Translations under genes and position numbers: made by a program
Part shown: positions 1 through 6,397 of the stretch, one piece after another
Layout: every line of letters starts with the position of its first letter
Numbering within the stretch: the stretch's first letter is position 1
Notes under the pieces: model-generated
Databases searched by the model: none
Seen by the model: the letters and a program-made list of their open reading frames with translations, nothing else
What the model was told of the DNA's origin: nothing
Assembly: GCA_913045415.1 (NCBI GenBank)
Contig: CAJWPW010000044.1
Coordinates: 1 to 7,860 of the forward strand
Origin: an uncultured Fidelibacterota bacterium
Lineage (GTDB): Bacteria > Marinisomatota > Marinisomatia > Marinisomatales > UBA1611
Direction: 5' to 3'
DNA length: 7,860 nucleotides

Positions 1-498
1 GTTTGCCAGAGCCATATGCCCATCAAGACGACCTAAGAAAACAGGTCTATCCAGCACAACATCATCGATCCACGATTTATCAGGATACTTGCCTCCCCAT
101 AACTCGTGATCCCAATCGCCTCCTTGCATCCATACACCTTTAGGGAGAGATTCCGCATGGGCCACGATCCGCTTCTGAAATTCAGCTTTATTATCCACAT
201 CACGAAGATTTACGCTGGAAAGCTGAAATCCACCACTCATGAAGTGAACATGATTATCAATCAAACCAGGAGTGACGAAGCGCCCCATTAAATTTATCTT
301 CTCAGTTTCCGGGCTAGCCATTTCCAAGGTTTCATTGTCATTTCCAACGAATAGAATTTGTTCATTTCCTACTGCAAGAGCTGATGCTGACGGGTTTGAT
401 AAATTTCCTGTCCAGATGATACCATTATAATAAATTTTTTCAACTTTTGGTGCGGAGCAGGCGCAGATCAATAAAAGCAGAGGAAGGATCTTTTTCAT
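1..498 (-). CDS. Exported YtcJ-like metal-dependent amidohydrolase lipoprotein, N-terminal part (runs off left edge)
   Basis: Reading the minus strand from the ATG at 498-496 gives 166 uninterrupted codons to the window edge. Residues 1-14 form a lipoprotein signal peptide: MKK, a Leu/Ile-rich core, then Ile-Cys-Ala-Cys with the acylated Cys at 14. Ser at +2 would, by the E. coli rule, favour sorting to the outer membrane. A small N-terminal beta domain (about 20-72) leads into GRFVTPGLIDNHVHF (72-86), which contains the HxH metal ligands His83 and His85 of the amidohydrolase superfamily. GGDWDHELWGG (126-136) and PVFLGRLDGHMALAN (152-166) are typical of the YtcJ / Amidohydro_3 branch. Full members are about 550 residues, so roughly two thirds, including the remaining metal ligands, lie outside the window. 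The family hydrolyses C-N bonds in amides or cyclic amides, but the substrate cannot be told from this part. There is no Shine-Dalgarno sequence. It is divergent from dusB. Confidence 0.9.
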   Translation of the reverse strand, partial: MKKILPLLLLICACSAPKVEKIYYNGIIWTGNLSNPSASALAVGNEQILFVGNDNETLEMASPETEKINLMGRFVTPGLIDNHVHFMSGGFQLSSVNLRDVDNKAEFQKRIVAHAESLPKGVWMQGGDWDHELWGGKYPDKSWIDDVVLDRPVFLGRLDGHMALAN

Positions 499-555
499 AA
501 TAATTTTATTAGTTAGGTTATAAATTTTTGAATTGATGAGTCTTTTTAAATGCAG

Positions 556-567
556 TTGAGAACTCAA
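556..567. promoter_or_regulatory. Short inverted repeat TTGAG-AA-CTCAA, possible operator half-sites
   Basis: Two perfect 5-base arms flank a 2-base centre, near the middle of the divergent intergenic region. A dimeric regulator could read such a site. At this length, and without a second copy in the window, chance is an equally good explanation. Confidence 0.15.
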
Positions 568-591
568 TAGTCAACAACACAATTTACAGTC

Positions 592-597
592 TAATTT
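592..597 (+). promoter_or_regulatory. Candidate -10 box (TAATTT) for dusB
   Basis: The hexamer ends 7 bases before the dusB ATG, so transcription from it would begin at or next to the start codon and give a leaderless message. That would agree with the missing Shine-Dalgarno sequence. No convincing -35 box lies 16-18 bases upstream, and the region is AT-rich, so this is a weak call. Confidence 0.2.
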
Positions 598-604
598 TAG
601 TGAT

Positions 605-1597
605 ATGAAAATTGGGAATATTCATATTGAAACTCCGATATTTCTCGCCCCCATGGCGGGTGTCACCGATTACCCATTTCGAATTTTATGTAACGAAATG
701 GGTGCTGGCATTGTGTATTCAGAATTTGTATCCGCTGATGGCATCATCCGTGAGAACTCTAAGACATTAAGCTTAATTCGATTCGAAGAAGCAGAACGAC
801 CCATTGGTATCCAAATTTTCGGGAGTGACGCTGAAACCATGAGCCAAGCCGCCAAATACGTGGTGGATACCTTTCATCCCGATATTCTCGATATTAATTA
901 TGGATGTCCCGTCCCAAAAGTAACCAAAAAAGGCGGCGGATCCGCGGCACTTCAGGACTTGTGCTTAATGGATGATATTACAGCAGCAGTTGTTGAGTCA
1001 ATTCCTGAAGTACCTGTCACTGTTAAAATGCGAATGGGATGGAATCAAACTTCAATTGTTATTCCGGAAGTGGGCCAACGATTAGAGAAAATTGGGGTGA
1101 AGGCAATTGCCCTTCATCCCAGAACCACAAAACAGCGGTATACCGGAAAAGCAGATTGGCATTATATCAAACTCTTAAAAGAATCCTGTTCTATCCCAGT
1201 AATTGGGAATGGAGATGTTTGCACAACCGATGATATGATGAGGATGTTTGATGAAACCGGCTGCGATGCGGTGATGGTCGGACGGGCAGCGCATGGAAAT
1301 CCATGGTTTTTTAGGGAAGCAAAAGCCCGGTTCAATGGTGAGCCAAATCCGGCTACTCCTTCCTTATTAGATATTTCCAATATGTGCAGTCGGCATTTTG
1401 ATCTTTTATTGGAAAATCGTGGCGAAAGAATAGGTTCTAATTTGATGCGGAAACATTTCTCCAATTATATTAAAGGATTTCCCGGTGCATCCATTTTTCG
1501 ACAAAAATTGGTCACTGCGCCCAGTCTTCCAGAAATGCGATCCGCTTTAAATGAGTTTATGGAAGCAGCTCAAAAAATTGAATTGGAATTAGTGTAA
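605..1597 (+). CDS. dusB: tRNA-dihydrouridine synthase, DusB type
   Basis: This FMN enzyme reduces specific uridines in the tRNA D-loop to dihydrouridine, using NADPH, in the cytoplasm. The 330-residue protein has the usual family length. The N-terminal TIM barrel opens with APMAGVTDYPFR (15-26), the FMN-binding strand. INYGCPVPKV (97-106) carries the catalytic Cys101 that protonates the uracil. VKMRMGW (140-146) and HPRTTKQRYTG (171-181) supply the conserved Lys141 and His171, and IGNGDV (200-205) plus VGRAAHGNPW (225-234) bind the FMN phosphate. The C-terminal part (about 250-330) is the helical tRNA-binding domain, with MRKH at 281-284. Many DusB proteins have Asn-Met-Gly-Cys-Pro where this one has Asn-Tyr-Gly-Cys-Pro. 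The start fits the family's MKIGN-type beginning. There is no Shine-Dalgarno sequence. It is separated by 159 bases from the operon downstream, so it is probably transcribed separately. A Dus family member is certain; assignment to DusB rather than another subgroup is likely. Confidence 0.95.
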   Translation: MKIGNIHIETPIFLAPMAGVTDYPFRILCNEMGAGIVYSEFVSADGIIRENSKTLSLIRFEEAERPIGIQIFGSDAETMSQAAKYVVDTFHPDILDINYGCPVPKVTKKGGGSAALQDLCLMDDITAAVVESIPEVPVTVKMRMGWNQTSIVIPEVGQRLEKIGVKAIALHPRTTKQRYTGKADWHYIKLLKESCSIPVIGNGDVCTTDDMMRMFDETGCDAVMVGRAAHGNPWFFREAKARFNGEPNPATPSLLDISNMCSRHFDLLLENRGERIGSNLMRKHFSNYIKGFPGASIFRQKLVTAPSLPEMRSALNEFMEAAQKIELELV

Positions 1598-1756
1598 CCC
1601 GTAAGTCATAATTTAAAAAACACCAGCACTCATTTTATTCCTAATCCAAATTCTTATTCCTTATTTTGCTCTACTCTCTAACTTGTGCTATCAATGAATG
1701 ACCGGTAATTTTCCAAGCTTTTTTCAATTCAATTTTATTCATCAGAGATATAATCT
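1598..1756 (+). promoter_or_regulatory. dusB-pruA intergenic region, presumed promoter region of the pruA-arcC-sucCD-ndk operon
   Basis: These 159 bases carry no ORF and no strong hairpin followed by a T-run, so I call no terminator for dusB. The strand is pyrimidine-rich from about 1625 to 1690. A weak sigma-70-like pair is TTGTGC at 1683-1688, a 17-base spacer, and TAATTT at 1706-1711; each box matches only about half the consensus. A perfect TATAAT sits at 1749-1754, only 2 bases before the pruA ATG, which is too close to drive translation from that codon. The operon promoter is expected here by position. Confidence 0.35.
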
Positions 1757-3379
1757 ATGACTCAAATAACAAGGGCAGTAAACGAACCCATCCTATCCTT
1801 TGCAGCCGGATCCCCAGAACGAGCCAGCCTTCAAGCCAAATATGATGAAATGGCCACACAAACAATCGAGATCCCTCTTATAATAGATGGTAAAGAAATA
1901 AAAACAGGTGATACGGGTAACTGTATCATGCCTCACAACCACCAACACGTTTTAGCCACTTATCATAAAGCCGGTGAAACCGAAGTAATTCAGGCAATTG
2001 ATGCAGCCATGAAATCGTGGAAAACTTGGTCAACAACAACATTGGAAGAAAGAACCAAAATATTCAGAAAAGCAGCTGAGCTATTGCAAGGTCCGTGGCG
2101 GGATACCATCAATGCAGCCACCATGCTCAACCAAAGTAAAAATGCATTTCAAGCAGAAGTTGATGCAGCCTGTGAGTTAATTGACTTTTTTAATTTCAAT
2201 GCACAATATGCAGAGGAAATCACTGCCAAGCAACCGTTGATCTCACCGGAAGGCATGCACAATCACTTGGAGTATCGACCACTGGAAGGATTCGTATTTG
2301 CCATTACACCGTTTAATTTTACATCCATCGCTGGTAACCTTCCTTCTGCTCCCGTACTCATGGGAAATGTGGCTTTATGGAAACCGGCATCAAGTGCGGT
2401 TCTGCCCTGTTATTATATTATGAAAATGCTGGAGGAAGCTGGTTTACCAGCAGGCGTGATCAACTTTATCCCAGGATCCGGTGGGAAAGTGGGTAATCCT
2501 GTTTTATCCAATTCGAATCTGGCTGGAGTACATTTTACAGGATCAACCGCCACCTTTCACCATATTTGGAAAACAATCGGCAACAATATTGACAAGTACA
2601 AAACCTATCCAAGAATCGTAGGTGAAACCGGTGGAAAAGATTTCTGTCTCGCTCATGAATCCGTTGGTTTGGATGAATTATCCACAGCCATGATCCGTGG
2701 AGCATTTGAGTTCCAGGGACAAAAATGCTCAGCCATGTCTCGGGCGTACATTCCAACTACGATTTGGGATGACTTAAAGAACAAGTATTTGTCGGAACTC
2801 GAGACAGTTAAAGTGGGCTCGCCAAGGGATTTTACCAATTTCATGAATGCTGTAATTGATAAACCCGCTTTTGATTCAATCGTGTCTTATATTGATTATG
2901 CCAAGGAATCGGATGATGCTGAAATCATTTCCGGTGGAACATATGATGATTCCAAAGGCTACTTCATTCAGCCCACAACTATCCTGACAACTGATCCCCA
3001 TTTTAAAACCATGGAAGAAGAAATTTTCGGCCCCGTTCTAACGATATACCTATATGATCCCACCGATTGGGATTCTATCATCGATCTCGTGGATTCTACC
3101 TCACCTTATGCTTTGACTGGATGTATTATGGGGCAAGATAAGGAAGCCTTAGATGAAGCTAAGGATCGCTTGACCCATTCTGCCGGAAATTTTTATATTA
3201 ATGATAAACCTACTGGTGCTGTTGTGGGTCAACAACCATTTGGTGGTAGCCGTGCTTCAGGGACCAATGATAAAGCCGGATCCGAATTGAACCTTTTACG
3301 GTGGCTTTCTCTAAGAACGGTGAAAGAAACGTTTGAAACGCCCACAGATTATCGTTATCCATTTTTACAAGAGGATTAA
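1757..3379 (+). CDS. pruA: 1-pyrroline-5-carboxylate dehydrogenase (L-glutamate gamma-semialdehyde dehydrogenase), ALDH4A1 type
   Basis: It oxidises glutamate semialdehyde, in equilibrium with pyrroline-5-carboxylate from proline or ornithine, to glutamate with NAD+. The 540-residue chain is collinear with mitochondrial ALDH4A1 rather than with bifunctional PutA: the N-terminal NEPILSFAAGSPER (9-22) matches the NEP-x-L-x-F-x-x-GSPER opening of that group. TPFNFT (184-189) contains the oxyanion Asn187. GETGGK (289-294) carries Glu290 and GQKCSA (321-326) the nucleophile Cys324, with the standard 34-residue spacing. EEEIFGPVL, NFYINDKPTGAVVGQQPFGG and RASGTNDKAG (roughly 420-508) are the conserved C-terminal catalytic and substrate-anchor segments. 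The start is fixed because the next Met (codon 32) would remove the conserved opening. There is no clear Shine-Dalgarno sequence. It is the first gene of the run; arcC begins directly after its stop codon. No proline dehydrogenase gene is in the window, so the P5C source is unknown. Confidence 0.96.
   Translation: MTQITRAVNEPILSFAAGSPERASLQAKYDEMATQTIEIPLIIDGKEIKTGDTGNCIMPHNHQHVLATYHKAGETEVIQAIDAAMKSWKTWSTTTLEERTKIFRKAAELLQGPWRDTINAATMLNQSKNAFQAEVDAACELIDFFNFNAQYAEEITAKQPLISPEGMHNHLEYRPLEGFVFAITPFNFTSIAGNLPSAPVLMGNVALWKPASSAVLPCYYIMKMLEEAGLPAGVINFIPGSGGKVGNPVLSNSNLAGVHFTGSTATFHHIWKTIGNNIDKYKTYPRIVGETGGKDFCLAHESVGLDELSTAMIRGAFEFQGQKCSAMSRAYIPTTIWDDLKNKYLSELETVKVGSPRDFTNFMNAVIDKPAFDSIVSYIDYAKESDDAEIISGGTYDDSKGYFIQPTTILTTDPHFKTMEEEIFGPVLTIYLYDPTDWDSIIDLVDSTSPYALTGCIMGQDKEALDEAKDRLTHSAGNFYINDKPTGAVVGQQPFGGSRASGTNDKAGSELNLLRWLSLRTVKETFETPTDYRYPFLQED
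3371..3375 (+). promoter_or_regulatory. Ribosome-binding site GAGGA for arcC, inside the end of pruA
   Basis: GAGGA in the last codons of pruA lies 4 bases before the TTG at 3380. The spacing is short but, together with the fit of the protein N-terminus, supports TTG as the arcC start over the ATG at 3398. It implies translational coupling to pruA. Confidence 0.5.
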
Positions 3380-4330
3380 TTGAGACATCTCACAGCCATG
3401 GTCGCTATGGGTGGAAATTCTCTTTCTCCCAAAGGAGAAACCGGAACAATCACGCAACAATTTTCCCACACACGAGAAGCGTTAGATGGTATTGGCAATT
3501 TTATTGAACGTGGTTACAATCTCTGTATTAATCATGGGAATGGCCCCCAAGTTGGGAATGAACTTTTGCGTATGGACCTGACGCATGAAAAAGTTCCTCC
3601 TCTCCCTTTGGGCGTTTGTGTTGCTGGAACTCAGGGTACAATCGGCTATATGATACAACAATCATTACAAAACAAATTGCGAGATATGAAAATAGATCGT
3701 GAAATTGTGACCCTTATTACTCAGGTTATCGTTGATAAAAATGATCCATCTATAAAAAATCCATCAAAATATGTAGGCGTCCGTTATGATGATGATGAAA
3801 TAAAATTATTAGCCGAAAAATTTGACTGGAGTGTCAAAGAACAAGAGCCGGGACAGTGGCGACGTGTGGTACCATCTCCCATGCCGGAATATATTATGCA
3901 TGGAAAATCAATTAAAGCTTTGGTGGATCGTGGAACGATCGTGATTGCAACCGGTGGGGGTGGAATTCCAGTTTTTAATGACTCTTCTGGCCATCTTGAA
4001 GGACTTGATGCGGTGATTGATAAAGACTATGTAGCAGCAAAACTTGGACGAATTCTTCGTGCGGAAGAGTTGTGGATCATTACCGATGTGGATCATGTGT
4101 ATAGTAACTTCGGCACTTCCATACAAGAAGCAATTCAATCTTTAACACGGATAGAAGCAGAAGAATTATACAATAAAGGTGTCTTTCAACAAGGAAGTAT
4201 TGGTCCGAAAATTCGGGCAGCTATCCATTTTTTGAAATACCACGGTAAAAAAGTGATTATAACATCGATCCCCTGCATCCAGGATGCGTTAGACGGAAAA
4301 GCAGGGACAGAAATAAGGAATGAAGCATGA
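3380..4330 (+). CDS. arcC: Carbamate kinase
   Basis: In catabolism this enzyme converts carbamoyl phosphate plus ADP to carbamate (then NH3 and CO2) plus ATP. The 316-residue protein has the family length (about 310) and its full motif series: AMGGNSL (9-15) as the first strand and phosphate loop, NHGNGPQVGN (51-60), TQVIVDKNDPSIKNPSK (114-130) with Lys130, WRRVVPSP (160-167), ATGGGGIPV (190-198), AVIDKD (211-216) with catalytic Lys215, TDVDHVY (235-241) and GSIGPK (272-277). One deviation is CVAGTQG (80-86), where carbamate kinases usually read CVAMSQG. I chose the TTG start because it gives MRHLTAMVAMGGN, within one residue of the E. coli ArcC N-terminus; the ATG at 3398 would cut the first strand. 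It abuts pruA and overlaps sucC by 4 bases. No arginine deiminase or ornithine carbamoyltransferase gene is present here, so the carbamoyl-phosphate source is not shown. An anabolic (reverse) role is possible but less likely beside catabolic genes. Confidence 0.94.
   Translation: MRHLTAMVAMGGNSLSPKGETGTITQQFSHTREALDGIGNFIERGYNLCINHGNGPQVGNELLRMDLTHEKVPPLPLGVCVAGTQGTIGYMIQQSLQNKLRDMKIDREIVTLITQVIVDKNDPSIKNPSKYVGVRYDDDEIKLLAEKFDWSVKEQEPGQWRRVVPSPMPEYIMHGKSIKALVDRGTIVIATGGGGIPVFNDSSGHLEGLDAVIDKDYVAAKLGRILRAEELWIITDVDHVYSNFGTSIQEAIQSLTRIEAEELYNKGVFQQGSIGPKIRAAIHFLKYHGKKVIITSIPCIQDALDGKAGTEIRNEA
4315..4320 (+). promoter_or_regulatory. Ribosome-binding site AAGGAA for sucC, inside the end of arcC
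   Basis: AAGGAA lies 6 bases before the sucC ATG, within the arcC reading frame. With the ATGA stop-start overlap at 4327-4330 it indicates translational coupling of sucC to arcC. Confidence 0.65.
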
Positions 4331-5505
4331 AAATTCATGAATATCAGGCGAAAAAGATCTTTGCCAATTTTGGAATGCCTGTTCAAGATGGCTACGTTTT
4401 TGAAAATATCGAAGATGCAGAATCCACCATTAGAAGAGTACAAAAAGATTTCAATACTGAAGATGTGGTTGTAAAAGCCCAAATTCACGCAGGTGGACGC
4501 GGAAAAGGCGGTGGTGTGAAATATTCACCCAATTTTGATAAAGCAATGCAAAATGCTAAAAATATCTTGGGCATGAACCTAGTCACACATCAAACCGGTG
4601 AAAAAGGTCAACTCGTCCGTAAAGTTTACGTGACTGAAGCCTTTGACATCGCAGAAGAATATTATGCAGCCATTACTTTGGATCGCGGAAAAGGCATGGA
4701 TGTTTTCATGATATCATCTGAAGGTGGCGTTGAGATAGAAAAAGTTGCCAGAGAAACTCCGGGAAAAATTATAAAGGTCTGGATTGATCCACTGTTGGGA
4801 ATGAAATCATTTCAAGCAAGAAAACTAGCTTATGGACTCGATTTGTCTGGCGATGCACTTAAAGCAGCCATGAAAATATTTATGCAAATGTATCACGCCT
4901 ATCAAAGTATAGATGCAACTATTGTGGAAGTGAACCCACTTATTCTCACCACTGATGGACGTGTCGTTGTTTTGGATGCCAAAGTGAATCTGGATGACAA
5001 TGCCCTTTTTCGTCATAAGGATATTTCAGACATGCGTGATTTTGATGAAGAAGATCCCATGGAAGTTGAAGCACGCAAATTCAACCTGAATTATATCAAA
5101 CTCGATGGCAATGTGGGCTGTATGGTAAATGGTGCCGGACTAGCCATGGCTACCATGGACATCATTAAACTGGCTGGCGGAGAACCAGCAAACTTTTTAG
5201 ATGTGGGCGGATCCGCTTCTGCAGAAACAGTAAAAAATGGCTTTCGTATTATTTTATCTGATGAGAATGTAAAAGCAGTTTTGATCAATATTTTTGGCGG
5301 TATTGTTCGCTGCGATCGCGTGGCCAATGGTGTGGTCCAAGCAGTAAAAGAATTGGGACTGAAAGTACCGGTTGTGGTTCGCTTGGAAGGAACCAATGCC
5401 AGAGAAGCACAAGATATTTTAGCTAAGTCCGGCGTAGATATTATTCCTGCAATCGGCATGAAAGATGCTGCTCAAAAAGTTGTTAATGCATCCTTAGGCA
5501 ATTAG
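4327..5505 (+). CDS. sucC: Succinyl-CoA synthetase (succinate-CoA ligase) beta subunit
   Basis: With SucD it converts succinyl-CoA, NDP and phosphate to succinate, NTP and CoA in the TCA cycle. The 392 residues match E. coli SucC (388) end to end. The ATP-grasp domain (about 1-240) begins [12 protein letters not shown] and has the nucleotide loop [16 protein letters not shown] (48-63), [10 protein letters not shown] (132-141), and the Mg2+ ligands Asn203 (EVNPL) and Asp217 (LDAK). The C-terminal CoA-ligase domain (about 250-392) has [18 protein letters not shown] (261-278), [12 protein letters not shown] (284-295) and [10 protein letters not shown] (321-330). Residue 20 is Gln. E. coli ATP-using SucC has Pro there, and pig GTP-specific SucC has Gln contacting guanine, so GTP use or mixed specificity is possible. 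The SSG-type insertion next to the glycine loop of the mammalian GTP form is absent. The ATG overlaps the arcC stop as ATGA, with AAGGAA 6 bases upstream. Confidence 0.98.
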   Translation: MKIHEYQAKKIFANFGMPVQDGYVFENIEDAESTIRRVQKDFNTEDVVVKAQIHAGGRGKGGGVKYSPNFDKAMQNAKNILGMNLVTHQTGEKGQLVRKVYVTEAFDIAEEYYAAITLDRGKGMDVFMISSEGGVEIEKVARETPGKIIKVWIDPLLGMKSFQARKLAYGLDLSGDALKAAMKIFMQMYHAYQSIDATIVEVNPLILTTDGRVVVLDAKVNLDDNALFRHKDISDMRDFDEEDPMEVEARKFNLNYIKLDGNVGCMVNGAGLAMATMDIIKLAGGEPANFLDVGGSASAETVKNGFRIILSDENVKAVLINIFGGIVRCDRVANGVVQAVKELGLKVPVVVRLEGTNAREAQDILAKSGVDIIPAIGMKDAAQKVVNASLGN

Positions 5506-5508
5506 GAG
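5504..5508 (+). promoter_or_regulatory. Ribosome-binding site AGGAG for sucD, overlapping the sucC stop codon
   Basis: AGGAG shares its first two bases with the sucC TAG stop and sits 7 bases before the sucD ATG. It is the best-spaced Shine-Dalgarno sequence in the operon, together with the one at 7688, and shows that this organism does use the motif. Confidence 0.85.
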
Positions 5509-5515
5509 ATTTGAA

Positions 5516-6394
5516 ATGTCAATTTTAGTTAATAAAGATTCAAAAATTATTGTCCAGGGAATTACCGGCTCAGAAGGTCAATTCCACGCCGGGCAAATGC
5601 TGGAATATGGGACCCAAGTTGTTGCGGGTGTTACACCAGGGAAAGGTGGACAACAAACCTTGGACAATCGTGTTCCCGTTTTCAATTCAGTTGAAGAAGC
5701 GGTAGAACAAACCGGTGCGGATACATCTATTATTTTTGTTCCTCCACCCTTTGCTGGGGAAGCTGTAATTGAAGCAAGTTATGCCGGTATTAAAGTTGTG
5801 GTCTGTATCACAGAAGGTGTTCCGGTTCATGATATGGTGAAAGTGAAGAAAGTCGTGGACCAAAATGGTACTCGCCTGATTGGCCCAAATTGCCCGGGAA
5901 TAATCACTGTTGACGAATGTAAACTGGGAATTATGCCGGGTTTCATTTGCAAAAAAGGAAATATTGGCGTGATCTCAAAATCTGGTACACTCACTTATGA
6001 AGCTATTGCCCAGTTGGTGAATGTTGGCTTGGGACAAACGACTGCAATAGGAATCGGTGGCGACCCAATCATCGGCACCACCATGAAAGATTGTATCGAA
6101 TTATTTGAAGCAGATCCAGAGACAAAAGGAATTGTTGTCATCGGAGAAATTGGCGGCCAAATGGAAATTGAAGCAGCGCGCTGGGCAAAAGATAATGTGT
6201 CTAAACCTATGGTTGGATTCATTGCTGGACAGACGGCACCTCCCGGTCGACGGATGGGACACGCTGGAGCGATCGTTTCCGGTGGCGATGATACTGCCGA
6301 AGCGAAAATGAGAATTCTAGGCGAATGCGGGATTGCGGTTGCTGAATCTGTAGCAGATATCGGTAATCTTATGAAAGCCGCAATGGAAAAATAA
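5516..6394 (+). CDS. sucD: Succinyl-CoA synthetase (succinate-CoA ligase) alpha subunit
   Basis: This is the partner of SucC; it binds CoA and carries the phosphohistidine intermediate. The 292 residues agree with E. coli SucD (289) throughout. The N-terminal Rossmann CoA-binding domain contains [10 protein letters not shown] (15-24), GVTPGKGG and [10 protein letters not shown]. The ligase domain has [20 protein letters not shown] and [15 protein letters not shown] carries Glu211 (E. coli Glu208), which stabilises the active His, and [10 protein letters not shown] carries the phosphorylated His249 (E. coli His246). All catalytic residues are present, so this is not the degenerate FdrA-type relative seen near carbamate kinase genes in allantoin degradation clusters. 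It is separated from sucC by 10 bases, with AGGAG 7 bases before the ATG. ndk follows after only 3 bases. Confidence 0.98.
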   Translation: MSILVNKDSKIIVQGITGSEGQFHAGQMLEYGTQVVAGVTPGKGGQQTLDNRVPVFNSVEEAVEQTGADTSIIFVPPPFAGEAVIEASYAGIKVVVCITEGVPVHDMVKVKKVVDQNGTRLIGPNCPGIITVDECKLGIMPGFICKKGNIGVISKSGTLTYEAIAQLVNVGLGQTTAIGIGGDPIIGTTMKDCIELFEADPETKGIVVIGEIGGQMEIEAARWAKDNVSKPMVGFIAGQTAPPGRRMGHAGAIVSGGDDTAEAKMRILGECGIAVAESVADIGNLMKAAMEK

Positions 6395-6397
6395 ATA

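Larger units (their letters stand above)
499..604. promoter_or_regulatory. Divergent intergenic region with presumed promoters for the amidohydrolase and dusB
   Basis: This 106-base, strongly AT-rich region separates two divergently oriented genes, so it must hold both promoters unless one is distant. No sigma-70 pair with good boxes and spacing is visible. Single candidate -10 boxes are TAATTT at 592-597 for dusB, and TATAAC (read on the minus strand, 522-517) or TAAAAT nearer the start codon for the amidohydrolase. These may be chance matches in AT-rich DNA. Neither flanking gene has a Shine-Dalgarno sequence. Confidence 0.4.

Noticed and set aside
106..291. A 61-codon plus-strand ORF inside the amidohydrolase gene
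   Set aside because: It lies antisense to a reading frame with a clear signal peptide and amidohydrolase motifs, and its product has no recognisable features.
1574..1736. A 12-base inverted repeat AAAATTGAATTG (1574-1585) / CAATTCAATTTT (1725-1736)
   Set aside because: The arms are AT-rich, about 140 bases apart, and one lies in the dusB coding end. No stable hairpin or T-run terminator results, and chance is likely.
1749..1754. A perfect TATAAT just upstream of pruA
   Set aside because: It ends 2 bases before the ATG, so transcription would start inside the gene past the start codon. The conserved protein N-terminus requires that start, and no -35 box is seen at the right distance.
3380..6394. 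An FdrA-type oxamate/allantoin carbamoyl-transfer system, since carbamate kinase lies next to SucC/SucD-like proteins
   Set aside because: SucC and SucD keep all catalytic residues (Asn203/Asp217; Glu211/His249) and normal lengths. No carbamoyltransferase or DUF1116-type gene is present. They are canonical TCA-cycle subunits.
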